Shown here: positions 54,054-62,337 of the stretch, in pieces
How positions within the stretch are numbered: position 1 is the stretch's first letter
Layout: each line of letters begins with the position of its first letter
From: an uncultured Bacteroides sp.
GTDB taxonomy: Bacteria; Bacteroidota; Bacteroidia; Bacteroidales; Bacteroidaceae
Length of the DNA stretch: 64,000 nucleotides
Direction: 5' to 3'
NCBI GenBank assembly: GCA_900766195.1
Contig: CAAFUN010000168.1
Coordinates: 4,089 to 68,088 of the forward strand
The notes under the pieces: generated by a model
Database searches by the model: none
Told to the model about the DNA's origin: nothing
The model's input: the letters and a program-made list of their open reading frames with translations, nothing else
Translations under genes and position numbers: made by a program

Positions 54054-55328
54054 TTATTCCAGCACCTTCACTAATATTTTATCAATCCGCGCACCATCCA
54101 TATCCATAATTTCTAAGAGAAAGCCTTTCCATTTTACAGCTTCCCCACTTTGAGGTATATGTTGAAGTTCCTCCAAAACAAGCCCTCCTACTGTACTATA
54201 ATCGTTTTGATTGGAATACCAATCTTCTTTATCAAAATAAGCAAGAAAATCATATACCGGACATTGACCATCTATGAGCCAACCGTCTCCTTCTTTACGC
54301 TTTATGATATCAGGCTCTGCATAAGTATCTTCAATATTACCAACGAGCCCTTCTAAAATATCTTTCAATGTTATGACGCCCTGAAAATCACCAAATTCAT
54401 CACAAATCAAAGCTTGTCCGATTCGTTTGTCCTTCATTCTTTCCAACGCTTTATACACGCTCATTGTCTCGTGAAAAAAGATAGCGGACGACATTATCTT
54501 ATTTAGATCCAAATTAGGTTTGTTCAGCTCAAAGACCAGTTTTTTAAGCGTAACAACTCCCTTTATATTATCATAGTTCCGATCTACAACCGGATAAAAA
54601 TCGTGCAAGTGTTCTTGAAGAACAGCTCGTATTTGTTTACTATCCATCGTCACATCCAGCACCGTCACATCCGAACGATGTGTCATCAACGAACTAATTT
54701 TCAAATCACCCAACAAAAAAACGCGCTCCATAATATCCTGTTCAACTTCCTGAACTTCACCCTCTCTTGTTCCTTCCTGAATCATCGACTTGATTTCTTC
54801 CTCCGTCACTTTCTCCTGATCGGTCTTCAATCCAAATAAATTAAAGATGAAAGAGGTACTTTTAGCCAATAGCCAAACAAATGGAGATGCAATCATAGAA
54901 AGCACATACATAGGGCGCGCCACAATCTTTGCGGCCTGCGAAGAAGTACTCATCCCTATTCGTTTGGGGACCAACTCTCCAAAAACCAATGTCAAGTAGG
55001 TTACAAATACCACAATCACAATTTGTCCCAAAGTTCTTGAATAATCCGGCGATACTCCCCAACCGACCAACACCGTCGAAAAATCATCGGCCAAAGCACT
55101 ACCGGAATATATACCGGTTAATATACCTACTATAGTAATGCCGATTTGTACTGTAGACAAAAAGTTATCCGGTTTCTGAGACAATAACAAAGCTGTCTTT
55201 GCAGAACGATTACCCTTATTTGCCTCGCTTAGCAAATGAGACTTACGGACAGAGATTAATGCTATTTCGGACATTGCCAAAAACCCATTCAACAGAATAA
55301 GACCTATAATGATTAAGAACTCACTCAT
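54054..55328 (-). CDS. CNNM/CorC-type membrane protein (hemolysin-related) with CBS domains
   Basis: The 424-aa protein starts with a DUF21 membrane domain (~1-190, about four spans; SEIALISVRKSHL near the start and VFGELVPKRIGM). Two CBS domains (~205-335; MTHRSDVTVLDV and FGDFQGVITLKDILEGL) and a C-terminal CorC/HlyC domain (~345-424, YSTVGGLVLEEL) follow. Relatives export magnesium or cobalt ions. The hemolysin name is historical. A long leader (~240 bases) separates it from its candidate promoter. Confidence 0.88.
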   Translation of the reverse strand: MSEFLIIIGLILLNGFLAMSEIALISVRKSHLLSEANKGNRSAKTALLLSQKPDNFLSTVQIGITIVGILTGIYSGSALADDFSTVLVGWGVSPDYSRTLGQIVIVVFVTYLTLVFGELVPKRIGMSTSSQAAKIVARPMYVLSMIASPFVWLLAKSTSFIFNLFGLKTDQEKVTEEEIKSMIQEGTREGEVQEVEQDIMERVFLLGDLKISSLMTHRSDVTVLDVTMDSKQIRAVLQEHLHDFYPVVDRNYDNIKGVVTLKKLVFELNKPNLDLNKIMSSAIFFHETMSVYKALERMKDKRIGQALICDEFGDFQGVITLKDILEGLVGNIEDTYAEPDIIKRKEGDGWLIDGQCPVYDFLAYFDKEDWYSNQNDYSTVGGLVLEELQHIPQSGEAVKWKGFLLEIMDMDGARIDKILVKVLE

Positions 55329-55601
55329 CGTTTAATTCTAAATTATAAAACATATCAATAATAAACAAAAAATATAAGACACTGCATTGTTATACAGTAT
55401 CGTAAGTATAGATAGAAAAATAGTAAAAGAAGCAAAAAGACAGCGCAGAGAGATAGAAGTCTTTACGACATTAAATAAGTAGGCTTCACTAATTTTGTTT
55501 AAAGTGAAGTGATCAGGAATGACAGTATGTCCACTTGAGTCTTCGAAGATAAAATTCAATTTATAAATACTTTGCAAAGATAAATCATATCTTCCGGTAT
55601 T
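55329..55601. other. Leader region of the CNNM-type gene; no gene seen
   Basis: This interval lies between the L19 terminator and the CNNM gene. A short 79-codon frame on the minus strand begins inside the promoter element and is not believed. The long transcribed leader could hold a metal-responsive RNA, but no recognisable riboswitch was identified. Confidence 0.4.
55575..55582 (-). promoter_or_regulatory. Candidate -7 promoter element for the CNNM-type gene
   Basis: Minus strand TATCTTTG, an exact TAnnTTTG match, starting a transcript near 55568. Confidence 0.5.
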
Positions 55602-55644
55602 GCAATAAAAAAGGGAATCGAATTTCGACTCCCTTTTTTATTGC
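55602..55644 (-). terminator. Terminator after rplS (symmetrical)
   Basis: A near-perfect ~20-bp stem, GCAATAAAAAAGGGA(A/G)TCGA paired with its complement, has A-run and T-run flanks built into the arms, so it can act in both directions. It lies 21 bases after the L19 stop. Confidence 0.88.
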
Positions 55645-55664
55645 AAAAATGAATAAACGGATAA

Positions 55665-56018
55665 TTAGCCGTTAACTCTTTTCTCTTTAATTCTTGCTTT
55701 TTTACCGGTAAGAGCCCGTAAATAATACAGTTTAGCCCGACGTACTTTACCCACTTTGTTCACTTCAATACTGTCAATAGCAGGTGAATCAATAGGGAAA
55801 ATTCTTTCTACACCTACAGTACCAGACATTTTACGAACAGTAAAACGTTTTTTATCCTGATGACCGGAGATCTTAATAACAACGCCACGGTATAACTGAA
55901 CACGTTCTTTATTACCCTCAACAATACGATATGCTACTGTAATAGTATCGCCTGCTTTAAAGCTTGGATGTTGTTTGCCTGTAGCAAATGCTTCTTCTGC
56001 AACTTTAATTAAATCCAT
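55665..56018 (-). CDS. rplS: 50S ribosomal protein L19
   Basis: The 117-aa protein has the L19 landmarks FKAGDTITVAYRIVEGNKER, QLYRGVVIKISGH, RKMSGTVGVERIFPIDSP and KVRRAKLYYLRAL. It sits at the 30S-50S interface. It is monocistronic here, with a strong terminator. A -7-like TTCCTTTG (56108-56115, minus) would give a ~85-base leader. Confidence 0.97.
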   Translation of the reverse strand: MDLIKVAEEAFATGKQHPSFKAGDTITVAYRIVEGNKERVQLYRGVVIKISGHQDKKRFTVRKMSGTVGVERIFPIDSPAIDSIEVNKVGKVRRAKLYYLRALTGKKARIKEKRVNG

Positions 56019-56155
56019 CGTAGTAATTATTAAATTGTTTCATCGTAACAACGCAACATACCAGGCCTCACACTTAATGTCCTGACAGCGATTGCGCGAA
56101 AGCGGTGCAAAGGAACAAATTATTTATGTATTTGCCAAGCAATTCAGACATTTTA

Positions 56156-57172
56156 TTACCTTCTCTCATCAGAGGAGCGAGTAGAGCGGGAAGTTCCTGA
56201 TCTTTGGGAAGATGAAGAGCTATCATTATCTCTACTTTCACGATTGGTTCTTCTTACAGAGGAAGTCCCGTCGTCCTTACTTTCCCTTCTGACACTTCTT
56301 ACAGATGAAGAGTTATCATCGCCACGGCTGCTCCGCCTACTTCTTACAGAGGAAGATTGATCATCAGTATCACCATTTCTACCACGCCTTACATCATTTG
56401 ACGAATCGGGTCTTCTTGTATTAGGAGGAACTGTAGGACGCGGTTCAGTAGTTACCCTTCTATCGCCCCTTCTTATATCGTCCCTCGTATTGTTACCTTT
56501 ATCCAGTCTTTCACGGCTACCTTCACTCCTTCGCGTTGTATAAACATCATCTCTCCCCGGTCTTCTTTCCGAATTAGGACCTACACGTACAGTTCCGAAA
56601 TCCGAACGTCTATATACATCAAAGCTATTATTACCTCTAATACGATAGGAACCACCATATAGAGGGTGATCATAGCGCCCACGGTAATAACTTTCATTAT
56701 TGTAGTAAGTGCGGTAATGCCTACCACGATAAGTTCGGTAATTGTATGGACGTGAAAAATAGAAGGAATAACGATCAGGGTATCTTGAATAAACGCGAAA
56801 ATACCAACTAGATCCACTTGCATATATGGGACGGAAGAAATAATCAATTTGTACCAGCCGGGCATACTGATTATTATTTAGCACCCAGCGCAGATCATCA
56901 TTTCTGGTATCCAAATAATTATAATATTGACCAAGGGCCCATTCCGATCCATGCAGCACATCATCCATTAAATTGCGTACGTTATAAATAAAATCATAAT
57001 TGATTTCATAAACATCATTATATTGCGCCGTACTTAAATTCAACTCATAAGCCATCTTATCGGTAAGAAACCGGGTATCTTCACGCACTCCCGATACACT
57101 ATACGCATCCATATTTGTTGTGCAAGATACGAGGCTCACAGTCATAAAGAGTATAGATATTATTCGTTTCAT
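56156..57172 (-). CDS. Lipoprotein with aromatic core and Arg/Ser-rich repetitive tail, unknown function
   Basis: The 338-aa lipoprotein has a lipobox ending at Cys17 (SLVSC). Residues ~30-125 form a helical domain (MAYELNLSTAQYNDVYEINYDF) resembling DUF3826-like or Spy-type Bacteroidetes domains. Residues ~125-200 are dense in Tyr, Arg and Phe (YRTYRGRHYRTYYNN). The last ~140 residues are a low-complexity Arg/Ser/Asp tail with repeats of the form SSSVRS-x-RRES-x-DD. The tail is strongly basic and probably disordered. It may bind polyanions such as LPS or capsule. The family is not recognised with confidence. Confidence 0.7.
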   Translation of the reverse strand: MKRIISILFMTVSLVSCTTNMDAYSVSGVREDTRFLTDKMAYELNLSTAQYNDVYEINYDFIYNVRNLMDDVLHGSEWALGQYYNYLDTRNDDLRWVLNNNQYARLVQIDYFFRPIYASGSSWYFRVYSRYPDRYSFYFSRPYNYRTYRGRHYRTYYNNESYYRGRYDHPLYGGSYRIRGNNSFDVYRRSDFGTVRVGPNSERRPGRDDVYTTRRSEGSRERLDKGNNTRDDIRRGDRRVTTEPRPTVPPNTRRPDSSNDVRRGRNGDTDDQSSSVRSRRSSRGDDNSSSVRSVRRESKDDGTSSVRRTNRESRDNDSSSSSQRSGTSRSTRSSDERR

Positions 57173-57281
57173 AATTACATTAAATTAGAAGTTTGTAACT
57201 CTGCCTATCCTATAACAACAAAAATAGGAGGATAAATTCCCTCCTGCCTTTGTTTCTCTCTATTCTTATTTAGGGTTTTCC

Positions 57282-58130
57282 CTATTTTCGCTTACTTTCA
57301 GCCAAAGAGATGCTATCATCCGCCAATACTATTAGGTGTCTTTTATAAAGATCACCTACACTCTTTTTGAATGTTTTTTTGCTCACGCCAAAAGCTTCAT
57401 AAATTTCTTCAGCCGGACTCTTATCATTCAGCATAATGCGCCCGCCTTCATCTTTAATGTACTGCAACAACACTTCAGAAAAGTCATCAATCTTTTCAAA
57501 TCCGCCCTTTTGCAATACCAAGTCTATCTTTCCATCTTCCCGAACCTGTTTTATATAAGCCTTAACTCTCATGCCTGTATGCAAAGGTGTAAAAATTTCG
57601 CTATCATACAACAGTCCGCCATATTCATTATTCACAATCACCTTAAATCCCAAATCCGTCTTTTGCCAAATCAATGCATCTATTTCATCCCCCTCAGCGT
57701 AGGGAGCTTTTTCTTTAGACAGAAAACGTTCTATTTTGGCAGATGCTACAATACGGTAACTCTCCTCATCGAGATAAGCATAAACAATATACTTTTCTCC
57801 CATTTGCATTTTTTGCTTCTGCTCACGGAATGGCACAAACAGATCCTTCATCAGCCCCCATTCAAGGAAAGCACCATACTCATTCACCCAAGCCACTCTT
57901 ATGTAAGCAAATTGTCCAACTTGTATCAATGGGCTGAGAGTAGTAGCCACCAAACGCTCTTCATTATCAAGGTAGATAAAAACATCCAACGACTGTCCTA
58001 TGGCACAGTCATCGGGAACATATCGTTTAGGAAGCAAGATCTCTCCATCTTCCCCACCATCAAGATACATTCCGAATTCAACTTCTTTTACAACATCAAG
58101 TGTATTGAATTTTCCTAATTTTATGCTCAT
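57282..58130 (-). CDS. CvfB-like S1-domain RNA-binding protein
   Basis: The 282-aa protein has successive S1-type OB folds. The first ends in FGMYLDGGEDGEILLPKRYV, another has VNEYGAFLEWGLMKDLFVPF (the S1 strand pattern), and a third has VNNEYGGLLYDSEIF. A C-terminal winged-helix closes with SPAEEIYEAFGVSKKTFKKSVGDLYK. This is the CvfB/YitL architecture. CvfB affects virulence gene expression in Staphylococcus. Its role in Bacteroides is unknown beyond RNA binding. Confidence 0.88.
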   Translation of the reverse strand: MSIKLGKFNTLDVVKEVEFGMYLDGGEDGEILLPKRYVPDDCAIGQSLDVFIYLDNEERLVATTLSPLIQVGQFAYIRVAWVNEYGAFLEWGLMKDLFVPFREQKQKMQMGEKYIVYAYLDEESYRIVASAKIERFLSKEKAPYAEGDEIDALIWQKTDLGFKVIVNNEYGGLLYDSEIFTPLHTGMRVKAYIKQVREDGKIDLVLQKGGFEKIDDFSEVLLQYIKDEGGRIMLNDKSPAEEIYEAFGVSKKTFKKSVGDLYKRHLIVLADDSISLAESKRK

Positions 58131-58278
58131 CTTTCAAACTTTTGTGGCAAAGATAGCTATAAGCTATAACTTTTCGATCTAATCCATAACTTTTTTCTAT
58201 GAACAAAAGCAGTAATAATCAGTTATTATAGTAACAAAAAGGAATGAAAACATTATTCACCTTTAAATACATAAAGTT

Positions 58279-59280
58279 ATGGATTTTATAACGAACGAAA
58301 AATTAACAATTGTAGGAGCTGCCGGGATGATTGGTTCCAACATGGCTCAAACAGCTATCATGATGCATCTCACTCCCAACATTTGTCTGTACGATCCCTA
58401 CGCACAAGGACTTGAAGGAGTAGCCGAGGAAATGTTCCACTGTGGTTTTGAAGGATTAAACTTAACTTACACTTCTGATATTAAGGAAGCGCTAACTGGT
58501 GCCAAATATATAGTGTCTTCTGGTGGCGCAGCCCGAAAAGCAGGTATGACACGCGAAGACTTACTAAAAGGCAATGCTGCCATTGCCGAAGAATTTGGAA
58601 AGAATGTAAAGGCATATTGCCCTGATGTTAAGCATGTAGTTGTCATTTTTAATCCGGCTGATATTACCGGTTTAATCACCTTGTTATACTCAGGTCTTAA
58701 ACCATCTCAAGTCACTACCCTTGCTGCTCTCGACAGCACTCGTCTTCGTAGTGAGCTTGCCAAATATTTCCACATGACTCCCGATAAAATTGAAAATTGC
58801 CGTACGTACGGCGGACATGGCGAGCAAATGGCTGTCTATGCTTCCACTGCAAAGGTTGACGGTAAACCTTTATTAGATTTAATCGGAACGGCTGCTTTAC
58901 CTGCAGACAAATGGAGCGATATTCAAGAAAAGGTAACCAAAGGTGGAGCAAACATAATCAACCTGCGTGGACGTTCATCATTCCAGAGCCCTGCTTACGT
59001 ATCTATTGAAATGATTGCAGCTGCAATGGGTGGAAAACCTTTCCGCTGGCCGGCAGGTACTTATGTACACAGTCATGGATTTGATCACATCATGATGGCG
59101 ATGGAAACCGAAATTACTAAAGACGGCGTACATTACAAAGAACTAAAAGGTACACCTGAAGAAGAAGCTAAATTGAAAGAAAGCTACGCTCATCTCTGTA
59201 AGTTGCGTGATGAAGTAATTGGAATGGGAGTACTTCCTCCTATTAAAGATTGGAAGAGCATCAATCCCCATATTAACTAA
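58279..59280 (+). CDS. mdh: Malate dehydrogenase
   Basis: The 333-aa NAD-dependent enzyme interconverts malate and oxaloacetate, in Bacteroides mainly in the reductive direction toward fumarate and succinate. The N-terminal fold has LTIVGAAGMIGSNMAQ. Substrate and catalytic regions include GAARKAGMTREDLLKGNA, VVIFNPADITG and the His of YGGHGEQMAVYAS. It is longer than the classical 313-aa form but has a full active site. A strong terminator follows, so it is monocistronic. Confidence 0.93.
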   Translation: MDFITNEKLTIVGAAGMIGSNMAQTAIMMHLTPNICLYDPYAQGLEGVAEEMFHCGFEGLNLTYTSDIKEALTGAKYIVSSGGAARKAGMTREDLLKGNAAIAEEFGKNVKAYCPDVKHVVVIFNPADITGLITLLYSGLKPSQVTTLAALDSTRLRSELAKYFHMTPDKIENCRTYGGHGEQMAVYASTAKVDGKPLLDLIGTAALPADKWSDIQEKVTKGGANIINLRGRSSFQSPAYVSIEMIAAAMGGKPFRWPAGTYVHSHGFDHIMMAMETEITKDGVHYKELKGTPEEEAKLKESYAHLCKLRDEVIGMGVLPPIKDWKSINPHIN

Positions 59281-59310
59281 GACTGGATAAATTTCCTGTT
59301 TTTAGTTTCT

Positions 59311-59353
59311 ATCCCTTTGCATTTAATAGAAAAATGCAAAGGGATTTTATTTT
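59311..59353 (+). terminator. Terminator of mdh
   Basis: ATCCCTTTGCATTT and AAATGCAAAGGGAT form a 14-bp perfect stem with a 7-base loop, followed by TTTATTTT, 30 bases after the stop codon. Confidence 0.9.
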
Positions 59354-59362
59354 GATTATAAT

Positions 59363-59394
59363 TTTGCTGTATTAAGAAAAACTATTTATCTTTG
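59363..59394 (+). promoter_or_regulatory. Promoter of tRNA-Phe (-33 TTTG, -7 TATCTTTG)
   Basis: TTTG at 59363-59366 and TATCTTTG at 59387-59394 are 20 bases apart, a full match to the Bacteroides consensus. It would start transcription roughly ten bases before the tRNA. Confidence 0.75.
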
Positions 59395-59412
59395 CACGCG
59401 CAAAAGCAAGAT

Positions 59413-59485
59413 GGTGCCATAGCTCAGTTGGTAGAGCAAAGGACTGAAAATCCTTGTGTCCCCGGTTCGATTCCTGGTGGCACCA
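59413..59485 (+). tRNA. tRNA-Phe (anticodon GAA)
   Basis: The 73-nt cloverleaf has acceptor GGTGCCA/TGGCACC, D-arm GCTC/GAGC with GG in the loop, anticodon stem AAGGA/TCCTT with loop CTGAAAA, and T-loop TTCGATT. CCA is not encoded. The T-stem CCCGG/CCTGG has one C-T mismatch at its middle pair. It is followed after 19 bases by a 19-bp hairpin. Confidence 0.95.
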
Positions 59486-59504
59486 CTTTTAAAGAAAGAA
59501 AAAG

Positions 59505-59549
59505 AAGTAAAAGCTCGTGATATTCATTGGATATCACGAGCTTTTACTT
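59505..59549 (+). terminator. 19-bp perfect hairpin downstream of tRNA-Phe
   Basis: AAGTAAAAGCTCGTGATAT (59505-59523) and its exact reverse complement (59531-59549) enclose the loop TCATTGG. The tail is TTTACCC, with T-rich sequence already in the right arm. It probably terminates the tRNA transcript. The unusually long perfect stem could also mark an element boundary. Confidence 0.7.
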
Positions 59550-59866
59550 TTACCCACGAAGCAGAAAGTGGGAAGCTTATCAGAAATCAATATCCCAATA
59601 TTGTTTTCGAAGGATACGACCTGTCCGCTTTGTATACGGAAGATTTTGATTCACATACTGATTATACCGGCTGTATCCTTTTTGAGCTAATCAGGCAATA
59701 CATTGCAACTTGCCTATAATCTCAAACAAGCTGTCTTTCTCCGACTGGCTTAGTAAATCTGGATAAGACTGTGCTCAGGCAAAGAGATTGTCTAATATTG
59801 GGGTAGCTATCATTTCTATTAGTTATCTTTATTAAGATGTTTTAGCAGAGTCGTTATTCCCCGGTA
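59550..59866. other. Gene-free stretch between tRNA-Phe and the AbiE remnant
   Basis: No credible gene. A plus-strand open stretch (to 59719) reads GYDLSALYTEDFDSHTDYTG within it but has no start other than one inside the tRNA, so it could be a decayed fragment. The tRNA 3' end is a usual integration site, but no second copy of it was noticed in the window. Confidence 0.4.
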
Positions 59867-60006
59867 TTATGTTTTGCCTGATTCGTTTTTTTTTAATTTG
59901 AGAATGTTTTGAAGTTTCCATTGTATAGATGGGTATGCACTTAAATCGCCAGCACAGCATTTATCCTAATCAACAATGCCACTTGTTTTTTATATTGTTC
60001 ATTCAT
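59867..60006 (-). pseudogene. AbiEii-type toxin remnant (internal deletion)
   Basis: The ATG at 60006 overlaps the AbiEi stop by 8 bases, the usual AbiEi/AbiEii arrangement. It reads MNEQYKKQVALLIRI, the typical toxin start, then goes out of register and stops at 59941. In another frame the next codons read LSAYPSIQWKLQNILKLKK and stop at 59867, resembling the toxin C-terminus. The whole nucleotidyltransferase core (normally ~250 residues) is missing, so an internal deletion around 59945-59960 has removed it. The family match of both ends is from memory of the family pattern, not from a search. Confidence 0.7.
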
Positions 60007-60766
60007 ATTCGTATAATTCTTTAGGTACCGTTATTCTGTACTTTGATATATATACTCCATTTTCTGCAAGTTGATGTTTAGCTGTACCTAATACTATTTT
60101 GCTCGTATTAAGCAATTTAAACCAAGAATGCCCTGCTTTCTCTGCCATATAAAGAAACATCCTTTTGACTTTCAGATTTTCAGTATTTTCCAATAGCATC
60201 TGCACCACATCTGGCCGTAGCGTGGTCAATTGCTCCATGATATAGTACAGATCCATATATAAATAATGTCTTGGGGCAAGTAGCAAACATTCCAGAAATG
60301 CTTGTTCGGGAACAGAAATCTGCACATGGGGGTAATCATCACTGAGCACTGTCAATTGTACCTTAGAGAACGTTTCTGTAGAGAAAAACTTCAATGAGTA
60401 GTCAAAGTCTTCACTCTTCATCCAGTTTGGTATGTACTCTTTTTTAGGATGACAGATCATTAGTACTGGTTTCCCCATAGGGATATAATGATTAAAGCCA
60501 GCAACTTCGAGTGCAGAATGGGCGGCTATATGGAGATCCTTCCCTAACTGACTATTAAAGCTCTCCAGTACAGCAAAAGAACGCAGTTTGTCTCCAGTGC
60601 GATACATAACCCCTTTGGATAACGCCTTCAACCACCCTGAATCTCTGTAACTCTTCAAAAGTTGATCTGAATAGCCATTTTCGGTCAACCATGCAGAGAA
60701 ATATAAGCCTCCTTGATAATTTTTCTGCAGAAGTCGGTTAAGTTTATTTTTCTCATCTATAGCCAT
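59999..60766 (-). CDS. AbiEi-family antitoxin (type IV toxin-antitoxin)
   Basis: The 255-aa protein has an N-terminal winged-helix start (KLNRLLQKNYQGGLYFSAWL, then YRDSGWLKALSKGVMYRTGD) that binds DNA in AbiEi antitoxins. A second domain carries HIAAHSALEVAGFNHYIPMG and SVPEQAFLECLLLAPRH. It is complete, as judged by its intact C-terminus ITVPKELYEYE. In intact systems it represses the operon and counters the AbiEii nucleotidyltransferase, giving phage defence. Here the toxin has been deleted, so it is an orphan antitoxin and may only autoregulate or protect against a related system. Confidence 0.85.
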   Translation of the reverse strand: MAIDEKNKLNRLLQKNYQGGLYFSAWLTENGYSDQLLKSYRDSGWLKALSKGVMYRTGDKLRSFAVLESFNSQLGKDLHIAAHSALEVAGFNHYIPMGKPVLMICHPKKEYIPNWMKSEDFDYSLKFFSTETFSKVQLTVLSDDYPHVQISVPEQAFLECLLLAPRHYLYMDLYYIMEQLTTLRPDVVQMLLENTENLKVKRMFLYMAEKAGHSWFKLLNTSKIVLGTAKHQLAENGVYISKYRITVPKELYEYE

Positions 60767-61164
60767 ATTATATAATCTTTAAACAAATTCAACCACGAAG
60801 GTAGCTATTTTACGGAATATAACTACGGAGAGTTTGGTTTATTTTCTTATTCTAAACTGTAACTATAGAATATCGGGATATCTTCAACTATTTTTGCGCT
60901 GCAGGTGCTGCTTTTACCTCGGATTGGCTATCTGGGCATGAAGCCGTTGTACCATTTATCACGGCTGGTGATAATATCAATGTTCAGTTCACAAAATAAA
61001 CATGCACACTGTAAGAAGTGATATTCAATATATTACAATAGTTATTTCATAATTCAATACAGCTTCTAAGAAAAACTATCTATGATAAAAAAATTAAATA
61101 GGATTATTACGCTGTATATTTCTATATTTATTATATTTGTATATAAAACTAAACTCATCAGAAA
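60767..61164. other. Intergenic region with a coding-like fragment and a DyP promoter element
   Basis: On the plus strand 60856-60999 is an open 47-codon stretch without a start, reading protein-like sequence such as CAAGAAFTSDWLSGHEAVV and ending NINVQFTK. It may be the 3' tail of a lost gene, family unknown. At 61132-61139 TATATTTG matches the -7 element for the peroxidase gene. Confidence 0.45.
61132..61139 (+). promoter_or_regulatory. Candidate -7 promoter element for the DyP peroxidase
   Basis: TATATTTG matches TAnnTTTG, 26 bases before the ATG at 61165. Confidence 0.5.
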
Positions 61165-62112
61165 ATGAATAAATGTCCTGTAAGCCATAACGCTCAAAAT
61201 GTTACGGATTGTCCGAATGACAATACCTATTTCCTAGTCTGGAATTTCAAAAAAGACATAGATTCAGACAAAATCAAGTCTGTCTTCAAAAGAGTCTGTG
61301 CACTGATTAGTAATATTAACAATTCTGCATTCGACCGATATCCGGATTCCAATGCCAGCTGTACAATGGCAATAAGTCACGATGCCTGGCTTTATCTTGA
61401 TCTACCCAAACCATTGCCAAAAGAGCTTGTCACATTTGAGGAAATAAAAGGTGCAAAGCACACGGCAGTATCTACTCCGGGAGATTTGCATTTCCATATC
61501 CGTGCCAAAGAGAAAAGTTTTGCTTATGATATGGCTGCTACAATCTCCGGTTTTATGAATGAGATAGCCGATTGTGTTGTGGAAGTTCACGGGTTCAGAT
61601 ATTGGGACGGTCGCTCTATTCTTGGTTTTGTGGATGGAACAGAGAATCCTCGCGGTACAGATCGAGATTATTTTGCTATCGTGAATGATGATGACCCGAA
61701 TTACAGTGGTGGAAGCTACCTTTTTGTCCAAAAGTATCTGCATAATATGGATGCTTGGAATTCCTTGCCGGTAGAGGAACAGGAAAAAGTAATAGGGAGA
61801 TCTAAAGAACAGGATATTGAAATGAGTGATGATGTGAAGCCCAAAAACGCACACATTGCTCTGACAAACGTAGGCGATGATTTTAAAGTGGTACGCGATA
61901 ATATGCCTTTTGGAAACGTAAGTACCAATGAAATGGGAACTTACTTTATCTGTTATGCAAGCACGTTCAGTACCGTAAAAAAAATGTTGACCAATATGTT
62001 TATTGGTGACCCAGAGGGAAATTCCGACCGTATATTGGACTTCAGTACAGCCCAAACCGGAACCTTATTCTTTGCTCCAAGTATGGATATGCTTGGTGAT
62101 TTTTCGGAATAA
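61165..62112 (+). CDS. DyP-type heme peroxidase (cytoplasmic, YfeX/EfeB-like class)
   Basis: The 315-aa protein uses hydrogen peroxide through a heme. It contains the family motif GFVDGTENPRGTDRD (GxxDG distal Asp), the proximal heme His region KPKNAHIALTN, and the C-terminal GTYFICYASTFSTVKKMLTNM. It has no Tat or Sec signal, so it acts inside the cell. No encapsulin gene or cargo-loading tail is visible (the protein ends SMDMLGDFSE). The downstream antitoxin-like gene lies 27 bases away in the same direction, but they are probably unrelated in function. Confidence 0.92.
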   Translation: MNKCPVSHNAQNVTDCPNDNTYFLVWNFKKDIDSDKIKSVFKRVCALISNINNSAFDRYPDSNASCTMAISHDAWLYLDLPKPLPKELVTFEEIKGAKHTAVSTPGDLHFHIRAKEKSFAYDMAATISGFMNEIADCVVEVHGFRYWDGRSILGFVDGTENPRGTDRDYFAIVNDDDPNYSGGSYLFVQKYLHNMDAWNSLPVEEQEKVIGRSKEQDIEMSDDVKPKNAHIALTNVGDDFKVVRDNMPFGNVSTNEMGTYFICYASTFSTVKKMLTNMFIGDPEGNSDRILDFSTAQTGTLFFAPSMDMLGDFSE

Positions 62113-62139
62113 ATTATTGACAAGAAATTAAATGAGTTT

Positions 62140-62337
62140 GTGAAAACTAAGCGTAAGTCACTTGGTTTATCACGAGAAGAGTTCGCACAAAAAGCAGGTG
62201 TGGGGCTTCGTTTCCTACGTGAACTGGAACAAGGAAAGGAAACCTTGAAGATGGATAAAGTTAATCAGGTATTAAAACTATTCGGGATGCAGCTTGGTGC
62301 TGTTCCTATGGATAGAACTAATCTAATAGAGCTATGA
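62140..62337 (+). CDS. HipB/y4mF-type helix-turn-helix antitoxin, possibly missing its native start
   Basis: The 65-aa Xre-type DNA-binding protein reads RKSLGLSREEFAQKAGVGL and FLRELEQGKETLKMDKVNQV, the y4mF/HipB pattern. It is annotated from the GTG at 62140. The frame stays open back to the peroxidase stop as IIDKKLNEF, residues that family members normally include after their Met. The true start codon (perhaps an ATG now ATT) therefore seems to have been lost or is non-canonical. The HipA-like partner that should overlap its stop is reduced to a scar. Confidence 0.82.
   Translation: MKTKRKSLGLSREEFAQKAGVGLRFLRELEQGKETLKMDKVNQVLKLFGMQLGAVPMDRTNLIEL

Noticed and set aside
55338..55577. 79-codon minus-strand open frame between the CNNM-type gene and the L19 terminator
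   Set aside because: Its start codon overlaps the TATCTTTG promoter element, so the start would not be transcribed; no family pattern.
57336..58118. 260-codon plus-strand open frame antisense to the CvfB-like gene
   Set aside because: It mirrors the real gene on the other strand, has no domain pattern, and the minus-strand protein has clear S1 motifs.
59456..59719. 87-codon plus-strand open frame beginning inside tRNA-Phe
   Set aside because: The only start lies in the tRNA and the frame crosses a 19-bp hairpin, so it is not a believable gene, though its tail may be a fragment.
61402..62055. 217-codon minus-strand open frame inside the DyP peroxidase gene
   Set aside because: Antisense shadow of a gene with intact family motifs; the translated sequence has no recognisable structure.
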